A stretch of DNA of 64,000 nt, taken from positions 1 through 64,000 of the forward strand of contig SRSI01000010.1 in the NCBI GenBank assembly GCA_005656395.1, in the 5' to 3' direction. The notes under the pieces are model-generated. The model ran no database searches. It was not told the origin of the DNA and worked only from the letters and a program-made list of their open reading frames with translations. Shown here one piece after another: positions 48,201 through 60,722 of this stretch (positions are counted from its first letter, which is position 1; every line of letters starts with the position of its first letter). The DNA is from Strongyloides papillosus (lineage: Eukaryota > Nematoda > Chromadorea > Rhabditida > Strongyloididae). A program made the position numbers and the translations under genes.

Positions 48201-50468
48201 GCAAATAATGAAAATGATGAAGTTGGCACAACAACACTTATTGGACTTCTAAAAACAGCTAGACTTCTTAGGTTAGTTAGGGTAGCAAGAAAATTAGATA
48301 GGTATTCTGAGTATGGTGCTGCTGTTTTATTACTTTTAATGGCAACATTTGCTTTAATAGCACATTGGTTAGCATGTATTTGGTATGCAATAGGATCTGC
48401 AGAATTGGCAAATAAAGAAAATATAACATGGCTTCATCATTTAAGTAAGCATTTAAATGAACCATATGTTAGTACAAATGGAACAGTTCCTGTTGGAGGA
48501 CCAAGTTTAAAAAGTAGATATGTAACTAGCTTATATTTTACACTTAGTACAATTACATCAATAGGTTTTGGTAATGTATCAGCAACAACAGATTCAGAAA
48601 AAATATTTACAATTATAATGATGATATTGGGAAGTTTAATGTATGCAAGTGTTTTTGGTAATGTTTCTGCAATTATTCAAAGGTTATACTCAGGAACAGC
48701 AAGATATCATACAGAAATGTCACGATTAAGAGAATTTATTAGATTTCATCAAATTCCAAATCCTTTAAGACAAAGATTAGAAGAATATTTTCAACATGCT
48801 TGGAGTTATACTAATGGTATTGATATGAATTTAGTATTAAAAGGTTTTCCGGATTGTCTACAAGCTGACATATGTCTTCATTTAAATAGAAATTTATTAA
48901 ATAATTCTCCAGCATTTGCAGGATCATCACCAGGATGTTTAAGAGCATTAAGTATGAGAATGAGAACAACTCATGCTCCACCTGGTGATACATTAGTTCA
49001 TAGGGGAGATATATTAACAGGTTTACATTTTATTGCAAGAGGTTCAGTTGAAATAGTTAAAGATGATATGGTGATGGGTATTCTTGGTAAAGATGATGTT
49101 TTTGGAGAAAATCCTCTTTTATATGATGATGTTGGTAAAGCTAGTTGTAATGTTAGAGCATTAACTTATTGTGATCTTCATAAAATTCTTCGTGATGACT
49201 TACTTGACGTTCTTGATATGTATCCAGAATTTGCAGAAAATTTTTGTAAGAACCTTGTTATTACATATAATTTAAGAGATGAAACTCAATTAACAAGAAA
49301 AAAATTTGACAGACAACGTCTTTTAAGAATGAGTAGTAACGGTGCTGTTGGAAATTCTATGGTACGTGAAAGTCAAAGTGAAGATGTTAGAGCGCTAAGA
49401 AGTGAAGCACGAAATAAATTATCATCTGGAGATGGTATTGGTAGAGATGATACAGAAAGAGTAGGTGATAAAGAAGAAATTAGTGACTTAGAAAAATCAA
49501 AATTAGAACCAATTGCTAGTGTAAAAAGAAGTTTAAGAGAGATGAGAAGAAGTTCAGGTAAGTGTTGTACAAACAATAATGTCACTATAAAAATTGTTTT
49601 TTTTAATTTTCACCAAGTCTTTAAAATTTTGTTTTTTATTTTGGCATGTTAAAAATAATTTTTTACCCATTTTATTTACCTATAGGTGAATCGTATATAC
49701 AAGGTTTGTCACCAAATGTAAATCAGTCATTTTCGAAATCTCCAACACCTTCTAAGCATCCTTCATTAGGATCTTCAGGAAGTGGCTTACGAAGCCAGCA
49801 TCATCGTCCAGCTACAGTGTCTGAATCAGTTCCTTTGTTAAGATATGCAGACGATGAATGCGTTAGTGGAAGAAATTCAGTATTTGCAGATGATTCAACA
49901 TTATTAATGCCTAATTCTCCTTCCTATATCATTCCACCTTCCCCAATAATAATGAATGTTGATAAGAATGGAAGTGGGAATGAAAAGTCGTTGTTTTATA
50001 CAAATGGTACTGTTTATCATTCCTATTGTTGTTTATGAAAAAATAGCCATCACTGTTTTTTTACTTGTTTTATGTTGTCAGTGTTTACTTGTTAATGTTG
50101 CGTAAATATAGTGACTTTTTAAGAATTTTAACTAATTCTTTTTTAGTTTTAGAAGCAACACCGTATAAATTATCAGCACCAAGTGGGAGTTCTTTTGAGC
50201 CTGGTGAAGTCGAGGATAAAAAATTAATAAACGTAAATAGAAGACTAGATAAGATAGAAAGGTAAATTTATATAATTAATTATTTATGAGGATGTAAACA
50301 ATTTTTTCCAGTAATATTATTAATATGCAAACAAAAATAACAAATGATTTGGAAGAGATAATACGTCTATTAAGATTAACCGGTGCCTTAAACAGTCCCA
50401 CTGAAGAACAGGAACCAAGTCCTTCAGGAAAACAAACAAATATTGACACATCACCAACATACTTGTAA
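44992..50468 (+). CDS. unc-103: UNC-103, ERG-type voltage-gated potassium channel
   Basis: ERG channels carry a repolarising K+ current in muscle and neurons; UNC-103 sets excitability of egg-laying and mating muscle in C. elegans. Common exons are 46774-47451, 47741-47917, 47973-49557, 49686-50006, 50147-50261 and 50312-50468 (1010 residues, phases agree), joined to one of three first exons. In order: a Ser-rich linker with RRAS and RKLS sites; [15 protein letters not shown] before S1; S1-S3; the S4 [18 protein letters not shown]; the pore with filter TSIGFGN; S6 and C-linker [24 protein letters not shown]; a cyclic-nucleotide-binding-like domain ([11 protein letters not shown]); and a C-terminal coiled coil ([10 protein letters not shown]). 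The usual N-terminal PAS/eag domain is not found in the window. Very high likeness to vertebrate ERG in S1 to cNBHD. Confidence 0.93.
45566..45748 (+). other. unc-103: unc-103 alternative first exon 2
   Basis: ATG at 45566 (or 45575), 61 codons, ends AAG|GTAACT in phase 0. Basic and Ser-rich ([18 protein letters not shown]). Its own promoter would lie in 45202-45565. Confidence 0.65.
46170..46250 (+). promoter_or_regulatory. Purine-rich (GA) tract before first exon 3
   Basis: A run of G/A bases (GGGTGGGAGG, then GAAGAGGG and GGAGAGAG) about 0.2 kb before the ATG at 46425. GA tracts of this kind are common in promoters; the role here is inference. Confidence 0.35.
46425..46673 (+). other. unc-103: unc-103 alternative first exon 3
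   Basis: ATG, 83 codons, ends AGG|GTATGT in phase 0, only 100 bases before the first common exon. It reads [19 protein letters not shown] and ends in an acidic stretch. Confidence 0.7.
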
Positions 50469-51164
50469 AAATGCACTTAAAAAAAGTTAGGACAATAATG
50501 GAAGAAAATAAAAAAAGTAAGAAATCTCTAAAAGAGAAATTTCAATTATAAAATAAATTAAAATAGAAGAGTAACAATAAATAATACTTTCAAAATCAAT
50601 AATTGGCATTCCATGTCTCACCATTGATATTAGTTGGTACGGGTTTATAATATATACAATTAATTTAATTTTATATAATTTTCTTTTTTGAAATTGTAAG
50701 ATGTGAAAAAAATGTGTTTATATGAAGTTATTAATTATAGTCATATCATCAATATTATAAAAAAAGAAATGACTTTTAACATAAAAATATATAGGAAAAA
50801 AATGTTGTTTGATATGAAATAATTTGGTATTCTTTTGAAGAAGAATATGAGTTGTTTTTATATATACCTTGTTTTTTTTTGTAAAATACTAATAAAAAGT
50901 ACTAAATATTGAAAAAAATCTTTTATTACAATTAAATGGAAAAAAATGGAAAATTATAAAAAAAAATTATATTACTATTTCATATATACAGATAATATAT
51001 CATTATTTTCTAGTTCATTTTTTAGTATAACATCTATTTCTTAGAAATTAAATGGAAAAAATTTAGAAAAATTGTTGTTTAAAAAGAGATTCTTAAGACG
51101 AAGTACACGCTTACTAATTGTATTGCAAAACTTAATACCTTTAGAAATTTTTGGGTAAATAAGT
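50469..51164. other. 3' flanks of two convergent genes
   Basis: AT-rich 3' UTR sequence of unc-103 (plus) and of the astacin (minus). No further feature seen. Confidence 0.6.
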
Positions 51165-52518
51165 TTAACAAAATCCACAGGTTTTGGCACACAGTGTACG
51201 CATCATGGTTTTTACATTTCCTAAATGGCATCTAGATTTAGTCCACCAACATACAGTAATTCTATCAACACAATAGTTTTCTGAATCTTTTGATGTTATT
51301 GATGAATATTGCTCTTCACCTCCTGTAAAAGGATCAAAGGCGGATGATTGTATTGATGATTCATAATGTGATTTAAATGGATTATTAGCATAAGGAACAT
51401 TAGGATTAGATGCTTGAGTTACCACATTCATTGGTCTATTGTTTTGAGAATCTTGATTTAAAGGTTGATAAGGATTTCTAGTGTATGTAAATGTTGGTTG
51501 TATTGGATTTTTATTATATGGTGAATTATAAATAGGAACAGCTAAAGCTCTAGCATGTGTAATCATTTCACTATTTGTTGGACGTTTTTTTAATTCAATA
51601 TCAATATAATCTGTACATTTATACATTCTATTTATTTTTTTTAAATCTACTTCACTAAAATCTTTTGCATTTCCTATAGTTGTAGCCATTGAAGTCATTT
51701 TTGGTAACATTGTTGGTAGACCATTTTTACTAAATGCTAATGAATCATAATGAAGAATACTTTTATAATCATAATCTTGACCATAATAACTTGTTTTTGT
51801 TAAATCTACTTTTCCAAATTGATCTAAAGCCCCACGGTCAATATTTTGCCAAATGATGTCAATATATGAGTCACGATCCCAACGTTCATGTTCATGATAA
51901 AATCCAACAACATGCATCATCTCATGAATTATAGTTGGATATTCCATACAACCATTATCAAGAGAAAGAACTTGAACTCCAGATGTTCTACCAACTTCAC
52001 TAAAACAACCATCTACTTTACCTATAAAAAGATAATCAGTTTGTCCAGAACTTCTTGGAACGAAACGAATGCATGTCTTTTCATGATATTGTTTAACGGC
52101 TCGTGCAAGGAGAGCTCTTTCATGAGAAGTGTAATGTGGTGATATAGCATAAGGTATCACAGCGTTTGGCCATAATTTGGTTGGTCTCGAAACACCATTA
52201 CGTCTTCGACGTCTTGATGAAGCTACAGGTCCTCGTATATCTGGTTTATAATTATTTATAGCTTCTATTGATATAGAAGATGATTCTAGATCGTCTAAAA
52301 AATAATTTTATAAATATATATTTATATAATAAACAAATAAATAAAATGATACCTTTAGTTAAATTCTCAGCATTTTTAAAATCATCTTCATTTAATGCAT
52401 AGGTATTTTGAAGGATTTTAGCTTGAGTATTATGAATATTTATTAGTATGAATAAAACTGTTATACCAATAAATAAATTGTTCCATAAAGTTATTAAATC
52501 TCTATAGATATATCTCAT
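51165..52518 (-). CDS. Secreted astacin metalloprotease with ShKT domain (NAS family)
   Basis: A zinc endopeptidase, probably secreted to cuticle, gut or outside. Exon 1 is 52518-52353 and exon 2 is 52294-51165, about 431 residues. A hydrophobic signal (LFIGITVLFILINI) is followed by a propeptide ending in a run of arginines (SSRRRRRNG), a furin-type cleavage site, just before the mature start WPNAVIPYAI. The active site is HEMMHVVGFYHEHERWD, the zinc motif HExxHxxGxxHE. The Met-turn reads SILHYD, with Leu in place of the almost invariant Met. A Pro/Asn-rich linker leads to a six-cysteine ShKT domain at the C-terminus (from CVDRITVCWW to KTCGFC). There is no CUB or EGF domain. Strongyloides carries many expanded astacins, some used in skin penetration; this single gene cannot be assigned to that role. 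Confidence 0.9.
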
Positions 52519-53929
52519 ATTTAAATGAGAAAAAAATGATATAAATTATAAATAAGTATAATTTTTAAATATTATAGGTGAACTTCAATGACCCATTCAA
52601 TAATAATTTGATATTTTATTAAATATCAATAGTTAGTTAATAATCAGTTTGAAGCTAAAATCAATTTTTTTATAAAAATCAAATAGTATGGAAAATATAT
52701 ATTAAATATTGAAATAATAATTATGGACTATGTCTGGTACGTCTATCTAAAATAAGATGAAGCAAAACAAGAAAAGAGTGTAGATACAAAGTAATTAAAA
52801 CTTGTTACCTTATTTCCTGTATATATATAATTAAAAATATGTAATGTATTAATATCACCTCCAGATCAAGGTAAAAATATTATATGGGACTATAGCTTCT
52901 TAAATATATCTTTATTATATTTCTTAAATGATAGTTATTTTTGAATTTTTTAATCTATACCCATAACAGGTATGCGGAATGTCTTTTTATGGAGAAAGTA
53001 GGAGGTAGCTTATCTTTAATAAGGAGCTTAAAAATAGATATTAAGAAATGATTGACCTTGAAAAAGTTATTTTTATGATAAAGATAAATGGTACCATGAT
53101 TCATAATAATAGTAAAAGTTGTAAAATTAAAAACTTTTTTTTGTAAAAAGCTTTGTCACAAGATGTAAATATAAATGAAAGATAATGATGATCGATAGAT
53201 GGATGAGATTTAATTAAAATTTTAAAAATCAAGCTTTTAAGTGTAAATAATTACAATGTGGACACTTAAACAAAATAATTTTCTACTGACCAAATTCTTT
53301 TGAGATTTTAACATTAATATTTTAATAATAAACTAGTGTAAACTTTACCCTTTTTACCTCTTAATCAACTATCACTAATACCTAAGATTGGTAGTTGTAA
53401 AAACTTGTTTTGCTCAACTATATGTACTTTTATTTTTTTTTACGGTTTTAATAAATTTTACGATATTTCTTTTATAAGTTATAGTAAAACTTAAAGGGGT
53501 AAATTTAAAGTGATGAAAATGTATATAACTTATATAAAAGTAATAAAATTATTAATAAGTAAAGGTTAGATAACAGTTATATTTAAAATTACAATAATTA
53601 TATTATCAAGAGTATTATTCGATGAAGACAAATAAATAATATTATAAAGAATAAAAATATATTTCTTCCAATACCTTGAATATCCTTATTTATTATACAA
53701 AAAAAAAGATTCCAGTTTTGTATTATATTATCATAATTTGTTTGTAATATTTTTTATTGAAAATATCTGTTTTTATTAATTATCTTAATAACATCTTAAA
53801 ATATATTTTATGAAATAAATAATTGTGATGAAAACACTGAGTTTAAAGTACAAATTTGTTATAAAAAAAAACTAATATTTTTGTTATTATATATTAAATA
53901 TCACTTTTTTAAAATAAACATGAAATAAT
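52519..53929. other. AT-rich intergenic region
   Basis: No gene, repeat or RNA seen. Includes the promoter side of the astacin gene. Confidence 0.6.
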
Positions 53930-54100
53930 ATGTATATTGAGAATAGAAAAAGGAAAATAGAATATAGAAAGAAAGTGAAATGGAAATCAAGGATATCGCC
54001 AGAGGCTGACATGTTACGTCTTCCGTCAAATGGTGAAACGATTAAAAAGTATCAAGGTAAGGAGCATAAAATAATAAAAATTGAATTTGCTTATCAATGA
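53930..54100 (+). CDS. Possible small basic protein or first exon
   Basis: ATG at 53930, 56 codons to TGA at 54100. The start is Lys/Arg-rich (ENRKRKIEYRKKVKWK) and is followed by a GC-richer part reading SPEADMLRLPSNGETI. A good donor CAAG|GTAAGG occurs at about 54057, so it may be a first exon. The purine-rich start could also be chance. It is the only plus-strand candidate between two minus-strand genes. Not recognised. Confidence 0.3.
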   Translation: MYIENRKRKIEYRKKVKWKSRISPEADMLRLPSNGETIKKYQGKEHKIIKIEFAYQ

Positions 54101-54654
54101 AAGGACACATTTTAGAGTTTTTTATTGTAAAAATAACAAAATTCTTTGGTAGTAAAATTTATTTATATAATATATAATAACTTATTTTCCAGTACTTTTT
54201 AATATATTTTATTCATTTTCTCTTTCATCATTCCCTCAAAATCGGCTTTATTTAATAAAAACAAGTCAAGGTAATAATTTTAGAATGATTGAATTTCTTT
54301 TATTACATGAAATATGTAAAATTTATCTACTTCAAACAACTATTAATTGAGTGTGCATAGATAAAATTAACAACTTTATCTTAAACATCCTTCTAAACCG
54401 GATTTTTTTGAATTATCATTATACTATTTCATATGTTTAAATATGGAAAAGTATATTTCAAATAACTGGGTGTTTATCTTTTCTCAACTTCTTAATTTCT
54501 TTGTTAAAAAGATTCTTTAAGAAATACCTTAAAATAACATTCAAGATGAATTATAATAAGTTAAGCATAATCTTTAAAAACTAAAGATAGTTGTCAATTG
54601 ATGTTGTAAAAAAAAGTAAAATATAAATATTTTTGAAAATAAATAAAATAATGT
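54101..54654. other. AT-rich intergenic region
   Basis: 3' flank of the minus-strand ERMP1 gene; nothing identified. Confidence 0.6.
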
Positions 54655-57522
54655 TTAAAAAAAGTTAGTAACAACTTCTGCCTGCCACGAGGAAGCTGTC
54701 ATAGCCCATGGACCACTAGGTGATAACTGTCTTCTTTTTTTAATTTCTTTGTGAATATCATTAAGTATTGGTGTTGTCATCTTATCACCATATAGATAGT
54801 GACTAGTTATTGTTAATTTCAATTTTTTTGCAATGTTATCAGTAACATTCAAACTGGAGCGGTCCTTCAATTGTTTTAAAACTTCTTCATCATTTGTTAT
54901 ATCTGTCATATTTTCATCACACAAACCACACGAAATTTTAACAATTAAGTTCCAAACTCCACAATTATTTCCATTACATGTTAAAAAAGCATATGAATTA
55001 TTGTTAATTACTTTATTATTTTCTTCAATTTCCCAACTATTCAAAATACAATCTTCTTCTTCTATTGGTGACATAACTACCGATATTTGTCCTGATCCTT
55101 TGATATGAAATTTATAAGTATATCTATTATTATCTTTTGTTATATTTTTTAATAATATACTTGTTTTAATATTAAAATTTTTTTCTTGAATTGTTGCTAC
55201 ACGAATATGATTACTAGATATTCTATTAGCTGTTGGATAATAATATGGTAATTCACAATATTTTCCTTTACCCTCACAATTAACATCATTAAATTTTATA
55301 TCTGTTAATAAGTCATTTGATGTTGGAAGGAGAACAGGATTTTTAACAAATGGAATGTCCATTACTCCACGATTATCTTGAGCTATTACATATAATTGTG
55401 AAATATTTTTCGATGTATTTGAATTTTTTTCAAAATATTGTCTTTGTACATGCTAAATAGAATTTTAAATAACAAATTATTTATATAATTTACTTACATA
55501 TAGTTGTGTTCTTCGGACTGTAGGATAATCATCAGAATAATGATATGCTCCATGTTGTAAATTTACTCCCAATATAAATATCATACTAAACCAAATAAAT
55601 AATAATGTTGTGATTACTCCATATTTTGTGCTGGTACTTGTTTTACTAAGTAAATGGAGAAAATTAAGAGATGAAAAATATACAGATATTCCAATAAAAG
55701 TTCCAATAATAACTTCACTATTACCAGAAGTTCTACCCATTATTGGTATGAAAATTGAAAGAACCATAATTAATGTATATATAATCATTAAAGAGGAAAT
55801 TGGAGCTGTAAAAATTGTTATTATAAAAGCATCAACATTTCGTTTTCTTTTTGCTTTTTTTCTTGTAAATGCTTTGTAAAATATTTGAAGAAATTTATTG
55901 AGTAGGCCGAAAATGAGAAGAATTGTTATTAAAAATGCTGAAGCAATTTCAAGTATAGTTAATATAAGAAGAATTAAACTTTGAAAATATATAATTGAAT
56001 TCTGAAAGGTAGTTGTACTAATATCTGGTGAAGCAAATAGGGTATATGTTAGAAGTATACCACAAAAACTTGGTATAACATAAAATAATCCGCAATATAT
56101 GTGGTATGAATACCATATCATATTAAGATTTACAGCTTGAATAATTTTGGTTGATAGAAATATAAATAAAATCATTGATATGAATGAGACTAAATGTAGA
56201 AACATTAATTTAAGAAATTGAGATGAATATTTTGGAATTTTTGAACTATTGTTAGATAGTTTTTCAACTGTGATTAAATCCTTAGTTGTTATTATAAGTG
56301 CTGTTATTATAAGAAACCAATTAAGATAGTATGCTGTCTTCATAGAATATACAATAGTAGTAATTCCAAGAACATCAAAAAAAACAAATTTCTTATCTTC
56401 ATATTGTGCTGGATTATTAAAATATTGCGAATATATTAATTCTTTTACTGTGGCAAGTACATTTTCACCTGCTCTTTGTAAGCTTCCGGGTGTTATTCTT
56501 TTAGCTTGATCAAATTCTGTATGCCACCAATAACCATTTTGAACAAATGCAATATCAAGACCTGGAATTTTACCATGATCTCTAAATATTCTAAAATCCG
56601 TATCACCTGGATAAACTCCAGATTGGAAAATTTCCTGACCCAAAACCGAACAATGCGGATGGACAGCTGAATTAAGATAAGCTTGTAAAATCCATTGGTT
56701 ACCAGGTCCCGCTTGAAACAGCAATTCTCTCCCACCAGAACCTGATGCTTCAAGATTTATAAATGCTCTAATTGAGTGCCTCCAATGATGTTTTGTAATA
56801 AAAGCATGTGAAGCAAGTAAAGATGATTCTTCTGCTCCATTAAAAAGAAAAATTATATCGATTGGATAAGGTCGTGATCTAGTAGAAGTAAGAACATCAA
56901 GAAGTTCAATCATCAAAGCGCATTGAACTAAATCATCAGATCCTCCATCAGATGTTGGCCAAGAATCATAGTGACAATTAATTAATAAGGCTGTCCTACT
57001 TGAAGATATTCCAGTTCGAGCAGGAGAAAGTCTAGCAAGTATATTTGATATGTTTTTATAACAAATACCAAAGCCATCTGTATCAAAACGAGGCATCGTA
57101 AAGCAATTAGATTCATATTGTGTTTCAATATTAATTACGTGTTGTGTAAATAAGGCTTTTTCTTTTAATTGTTGTAACTTATTTTTGATCAAATTAAAGG
57201 TTTTTGATTCACAATTAATAGAGCCTGCAGGCTTATTTCCAACATCTGATAATTCTTGAAGGAAATTTGATATTCTTGTTTCAGAAAAGCTATCCACAAA
57301 ATCAATTGGATCTTTTGGAGATGGAAGTTTAATATGTAAATGAAACGAAATCCATACTACCAAGATAAATAATGATAAGAAAAATATCCAGTTTGTGAAA
57401 GTTATAGTATGCTTAAATGAATGCGTTTTTGATTTATCAACATAATCATCAAGTATAGACGGTGGATTTCTTTCTTTAATCGGAGAATGCCTTCTTTTTC
57501 TTAAAAGGTAGTCAGTTTCCAT
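54655..57522 (-). CDS. ermp1: ERMP1-like endoplasmic reticulum M28 metallopeptidase
   Basis: A membrane-bound zinc aminopeptidase-like enzyme of the ER. Exon 1 is 57522-55498 and exon 2 is 55452-54655 (GTAAGT donor, TTTAG acceptor), 940 residues; human has 904. A cytosolic start with dibasic motifs (RKRRHS) leads to one membrane segment (about 43-62). The M28 domain (about 85-350) keeps H184 in NCHYDS, D196 in GGSDD, E231/E232 in NGAEES, E258 in NLEASGSGG and H334 in WWHTEFD, the expected metal and catalytic residues. Six or more membrane segments follow (about 385-670), then a luminal C-terminal domain. FLFNGAEES, AFINLEASGSGG and DTDFRIFRDHGKIPGLD are close to vertebrate ERMP1. Strong match. 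Confidence 0.92.
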
Positions 57523-59154
57523 AATACTTTATTGAAATAGCATAGAAAATTATAGATAAGAATAAATAATTATTAAAGAGTAATACTTTTTAACTATAAC
57601 CAACATTTATTTTGTCACATATTATCATCAATGTAAACCTCTTATCAATATTTTTATAGATTGTATTCGACTTTATAGGTATATGAAATACCACAATTTG
57701 ATAGTTTTGTATAGTTGGATAATTATATTGCATATTTTTGTATTAATGTGTAATATTTTATTATATTGCAAGCAAAATAACTGTAACACACTTTTTGTAA
57801 TAATAATGATATTAAAATTTTGGCTGAAGATATAAAAATGGTTTTTAATCAAATGAATATAGTTGTTTTTTTTAAGTAATGGTACTTTGATAAATTGATG
57901 ATTTTTTATAGTTAATATTATTACAAAGATTTAATTATGTTAAACATAAATATTTTCAAGAAATTTGTTAAAAGAATATAAAATTGCAAAATCAACTGAT
58001 ATTTTTCCATTTTTGTATGAATAATATTTGAGTGTTATTCAAGGGTATCAAACTACAATTAAACATAGTTTTTATCAAAATATGAAATAAAGAAATCTTT
58101 TCATCTATTACCAGTTATCACCTTTCTCAATTTTTACTTCAAACATTAGAAGTATTGCTGTATTATGTAATATCTGCTCAAAAAAGTTGTCGTATTTGTT
58201 TGTTTTTAATCGAATAAATTTAGTGATGCAATCAAAGATTCGTCTTCCAGTTTTTCATATAGTTATTAGCAAACATTTCCTCCTTTGGAGGTATACTATG
58301 TATTTTTATTAAATCAACGATATCTGTTTCACATTAAGGAAATTCGAAATAATTATAAACGTTAAATTAAGTGTTGGTAACTTATTATGATTTAATTAAA
58401 ATAAGCGATATGCTTTATAAGTTATTTATTAATTAAAATTATTTTAACATTCTAGTTTTTTTATTATCAATAAAAAACAAGAGTTAATTGTTGCTAAGCA
58501 AATTAATTTATGGTATATTTCAGTTTTATATGTTGTATATCAACACTACTAATAGGCTTAGCGAAACGGGAGCTTATCAAAAAATAGGATCCTAAATACT
58601 TTAAAATTAAAAAATTCCAACATAATAATAATGTGCACAGTAAATTAATTAAAATTTAAGGATATAAATAGTATTTTAACTAACAATTTAATTATAACTT
58701 AGTTTAAAAATAATCGTTAAATAATAAACCGTAAAACATTTAATTTAAAATTGAAGTACATTGCGTCAAAACGTATTGAAATAATTGTCTTCATTATTAA
58801 TATTTTTAATTATATTGTACTCTTCTCGTACTCAATGCTAAAGAATTTTGTACAGTATTAAAAACATATTTAATAATAAAAAATTGAATAAAGTCAAAAA
58901 CATTTATACAAAAACTATTTTACTCAACGAATTAGTATAAACATAAATTTGAAGTTTCAACAAAGATTAAGTCTTGTGTTGTAGCATCAATGGTAAGTCT
59001 CTCAAATATGTGCAGTGGTAATTTGCTTAAACGTACACTGAAGATAAAAGTGGAACTATTTAACAGTCTTATTTTTAAACTTACACTGTCTTTATTAACA
59101 CAGAAATCCTTATATTTAAAATTGGTGTCTCTTAAATAATTATTGATATATGTT
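57523..59154. other. AT-rich intergenic region
   Basis: No gene or RNA recognised. A very short CCTCC-TTT-GGAGG palindrome occurs at 58279. A less AT-rich patch at about 58970-59050 has no clear ORF. Confidence 0.5.
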
Positions 59155-59301
59155 ATGCGTTATTTCACTGTATTTGCATTTGCTGCTGCATTCATCTTAA
59201 GTGATAATAAGAAAAAAAACCGTCTAAATGTCATTTCTTCCTCTCTGATAAATGATAAAAATTTAAATAAGATAAAATTAAAAAAAAAAGAAGTTAAATA
59301 A
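59155..59301 (+). CDS. Possible small secreted peptide, 48 residues
   Basis: An ATG at 59155 opens 48 codons that begin with a textbook signal peptide (MRYFTVFAFAAAFILS), followed by a Lys-rich, Ser/Asn-containing mature part with KKKNRLN and a Lys-rich end. It stops at TAA 59301, 66 bases before the convergent collagen stop. No cysteines. The signal half is GC-richer and uses normal codons (GCT, GCA, TTC, GTA); the rest is A-rich. It could be a small peptide precursor or a first exon, and no family is recognised. Convergent overlap with the collagen 3' UTR is likely. Confidence 0.4.
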   Translation: MRYFTVFAFAAAFILSDNKKKNRLNVISSSLINDKNLNKIKLKKKEVK

Positions 59302-59367
59302 TGAAATTTGTTTTTATTTGATAGAAGTAGATTAAATTAGAGTTTAATCAAATCAAAAAGAAACTTC

Positions 59368-60246
59368 TTAATGTCTTGATAAGAAAACAGCGCTACGAGG
59401 AGGACAAGGACAGTAGGCGGCGTCGGACCCTGGTATTCCTGGACCTCCTGGTGCTCCAGGGGCACCTGGTTGACCGTCAACTCCTGGGTTACCGGCTGGT
59501 CCTACTAGTCCAGCTGGTCCGTCTTGTCCTTGGGCTCCTGGTTGTCCATCAGCTCCTTTATTTCCTGGAGCTCCTTGAGGACCTGGTGGTCCTTTTGGCC
59601 CTGGTTTTCCTTTTACTATTGTCACATTGGCTCCTGGTGGACCAGGTTTTCCATCTGATCCTGGGGCTCCTGGGACACCAGCATCTCCCTGTGGTCCTTG
59701 GGCTCCTGGTTGTCCGTCTTTTCCTGGGGTTCCAGCGGCTCCTGGGTTTCCGTTTGGTCCATCTGGTCCTGGTTCTCCGTCTTGACCTTTGGGTCCTGGT
59801 GGACCTTGTGGACATTTGATACATTCTGAAGGTGGATTGCAAATATTAAAAGCATATTTTCCATGCAGGCCATTTTTGCCCGGAGCACCTGGAGCACCAT
59901 CTTCTCCAGGTGGTCCTGGTGGTCCTGGAGGTCCTGGTGGGCAAGTTGGTTTAGTTGGTTCACATTGGCACCATTCTGGAAGTCCTTTGAAATTTTGACG
60001 TTTTTGACGGAAGATACTATTAAATGGATTTTCCCTTGGTTTTGATGGTGGAGTAACGGAAATTTGAATGTACATTAATTCAGTCCAAGCTGAGTCAGTC
60101 TCGGCACGGAAGATTTGTACTCCATCATCAACTTCACGTTGAATATCATTTATAGTATAATATAAATAAGGAATTAAAATAACCTCAGCAAGTATTGCCA
60201 ATAAACTTAAAAACGATGTAAAAGAAACTAATAATTTGACATTCAT
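59368..60246 (-). CDS. Nematode cuticle collagen
   Basis: A single exon of 292 residues. An N-terminal membrane/signal segment (about 8-30) is part of the cuticle collagen N domain, which continues through about residue 60. A cleavage site follows (FRQKRQ, furin-like, about 84). A first short Gly-X-Y block (from PPGPPGPPG) ends near residue 130, then a Cys-containing gap ([15 protein letters not shown]). The long second Gly-X-Y block is broken once by [12 protein letters not shown]. The C-terminus is [10 protein letters not shown] and ends SRH. The cysteines flanking the triple-helix blocks (WCQC, CNPP...CIKC, YCPC) are the usual disulfide positions. It is visibly GC-richer because of Gly/Pro codons. 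It is an extracellular cuticle component made by hypodermis; which col subgroup is unclear. Confidence 0.93.
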   Translation of the reverse strand: MNVKLLVSFTSFLSLLAILAEVILIPYLYYTINDIQREVDDGVQIFRAETDSAWTELMYIQISVTPPSKPRENPFNSIFRQKRQNFKGLPEWCQCEPTKPTCPPGPPGPPGPPGEDGAPGAPGKNGLHGKYAFNICNPPSECIKCPQGPPGPKGQDGEPGPDGPNGNPGAAGTPGKDGQPGAQGPQGDAGVPGAPGSDGKPGPPGANVTIVKGKPGPKGPPGPQGAPGNKGADGQPGAQGQDGPAGLVGPAGNPGVDGQPGAPGAPGGPGIPGSDAAYCPCPPRSAVFLSRH

Positions 60247-60722
60247 TGTAATTTTTCACAATAAAAATGAGGAAAGTTTTACCTTTAAATAACATTTTAC
60301 CTCAATCATAAAATGGGATGATTGTAAAGTTGTAAGGTTATCATAACTAGTAAGGAGGATAAAAACAATTTTTCTTAAATGTAATAAAATTCATTTACCG
60401 TTGCAAATAGATATATTAACATCAAAATAATAATAAAATGACACTTAATTTAAGGAACCAACATTATGATGATTAAGAAAAAAATTTTAATATATAAATT
60501 AAAAAGTAATATATTTAAGGAACAGGAATATTAAGGAAAATTTTAAGAGTTGATTGATGTTGTAATCAGTGGGATATTTTTAATGTCACACCTCTTTTTT
60601 GAATGGAATCAAAGTTTTTAAAAGATTATTTGGTACTGATATAAAAAAAATAATCATGTAATTTTACTTTCAATTAAACATTACATAAAAAGAATTACGA
60701 AAAAAAGTCCAATTTATATTTA
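60247..60722. other. Intergenic region, collagen promoter side
   Basis: AT-rich promoter region of the collagen (minus strand) and 3' flank of the GILT-like gene. No distinct element recognised. Confidence 0.6.

Noticed and set aside
54010..54060. Independent short ORF starting at the inner ATG
   Set aside because: The same frame is open from the ATG at 53930, so it is treated as one candidate.
58279..58291. CCTCC-TTT-GGAGG palindrome
   Set aside because: Only five base pairs; expected by chance in a window this size.
59376..59819. Long plus-strand frame opposite the collagen
   Set aside because: Antisense shadow of the Gly-X-Y repeats.
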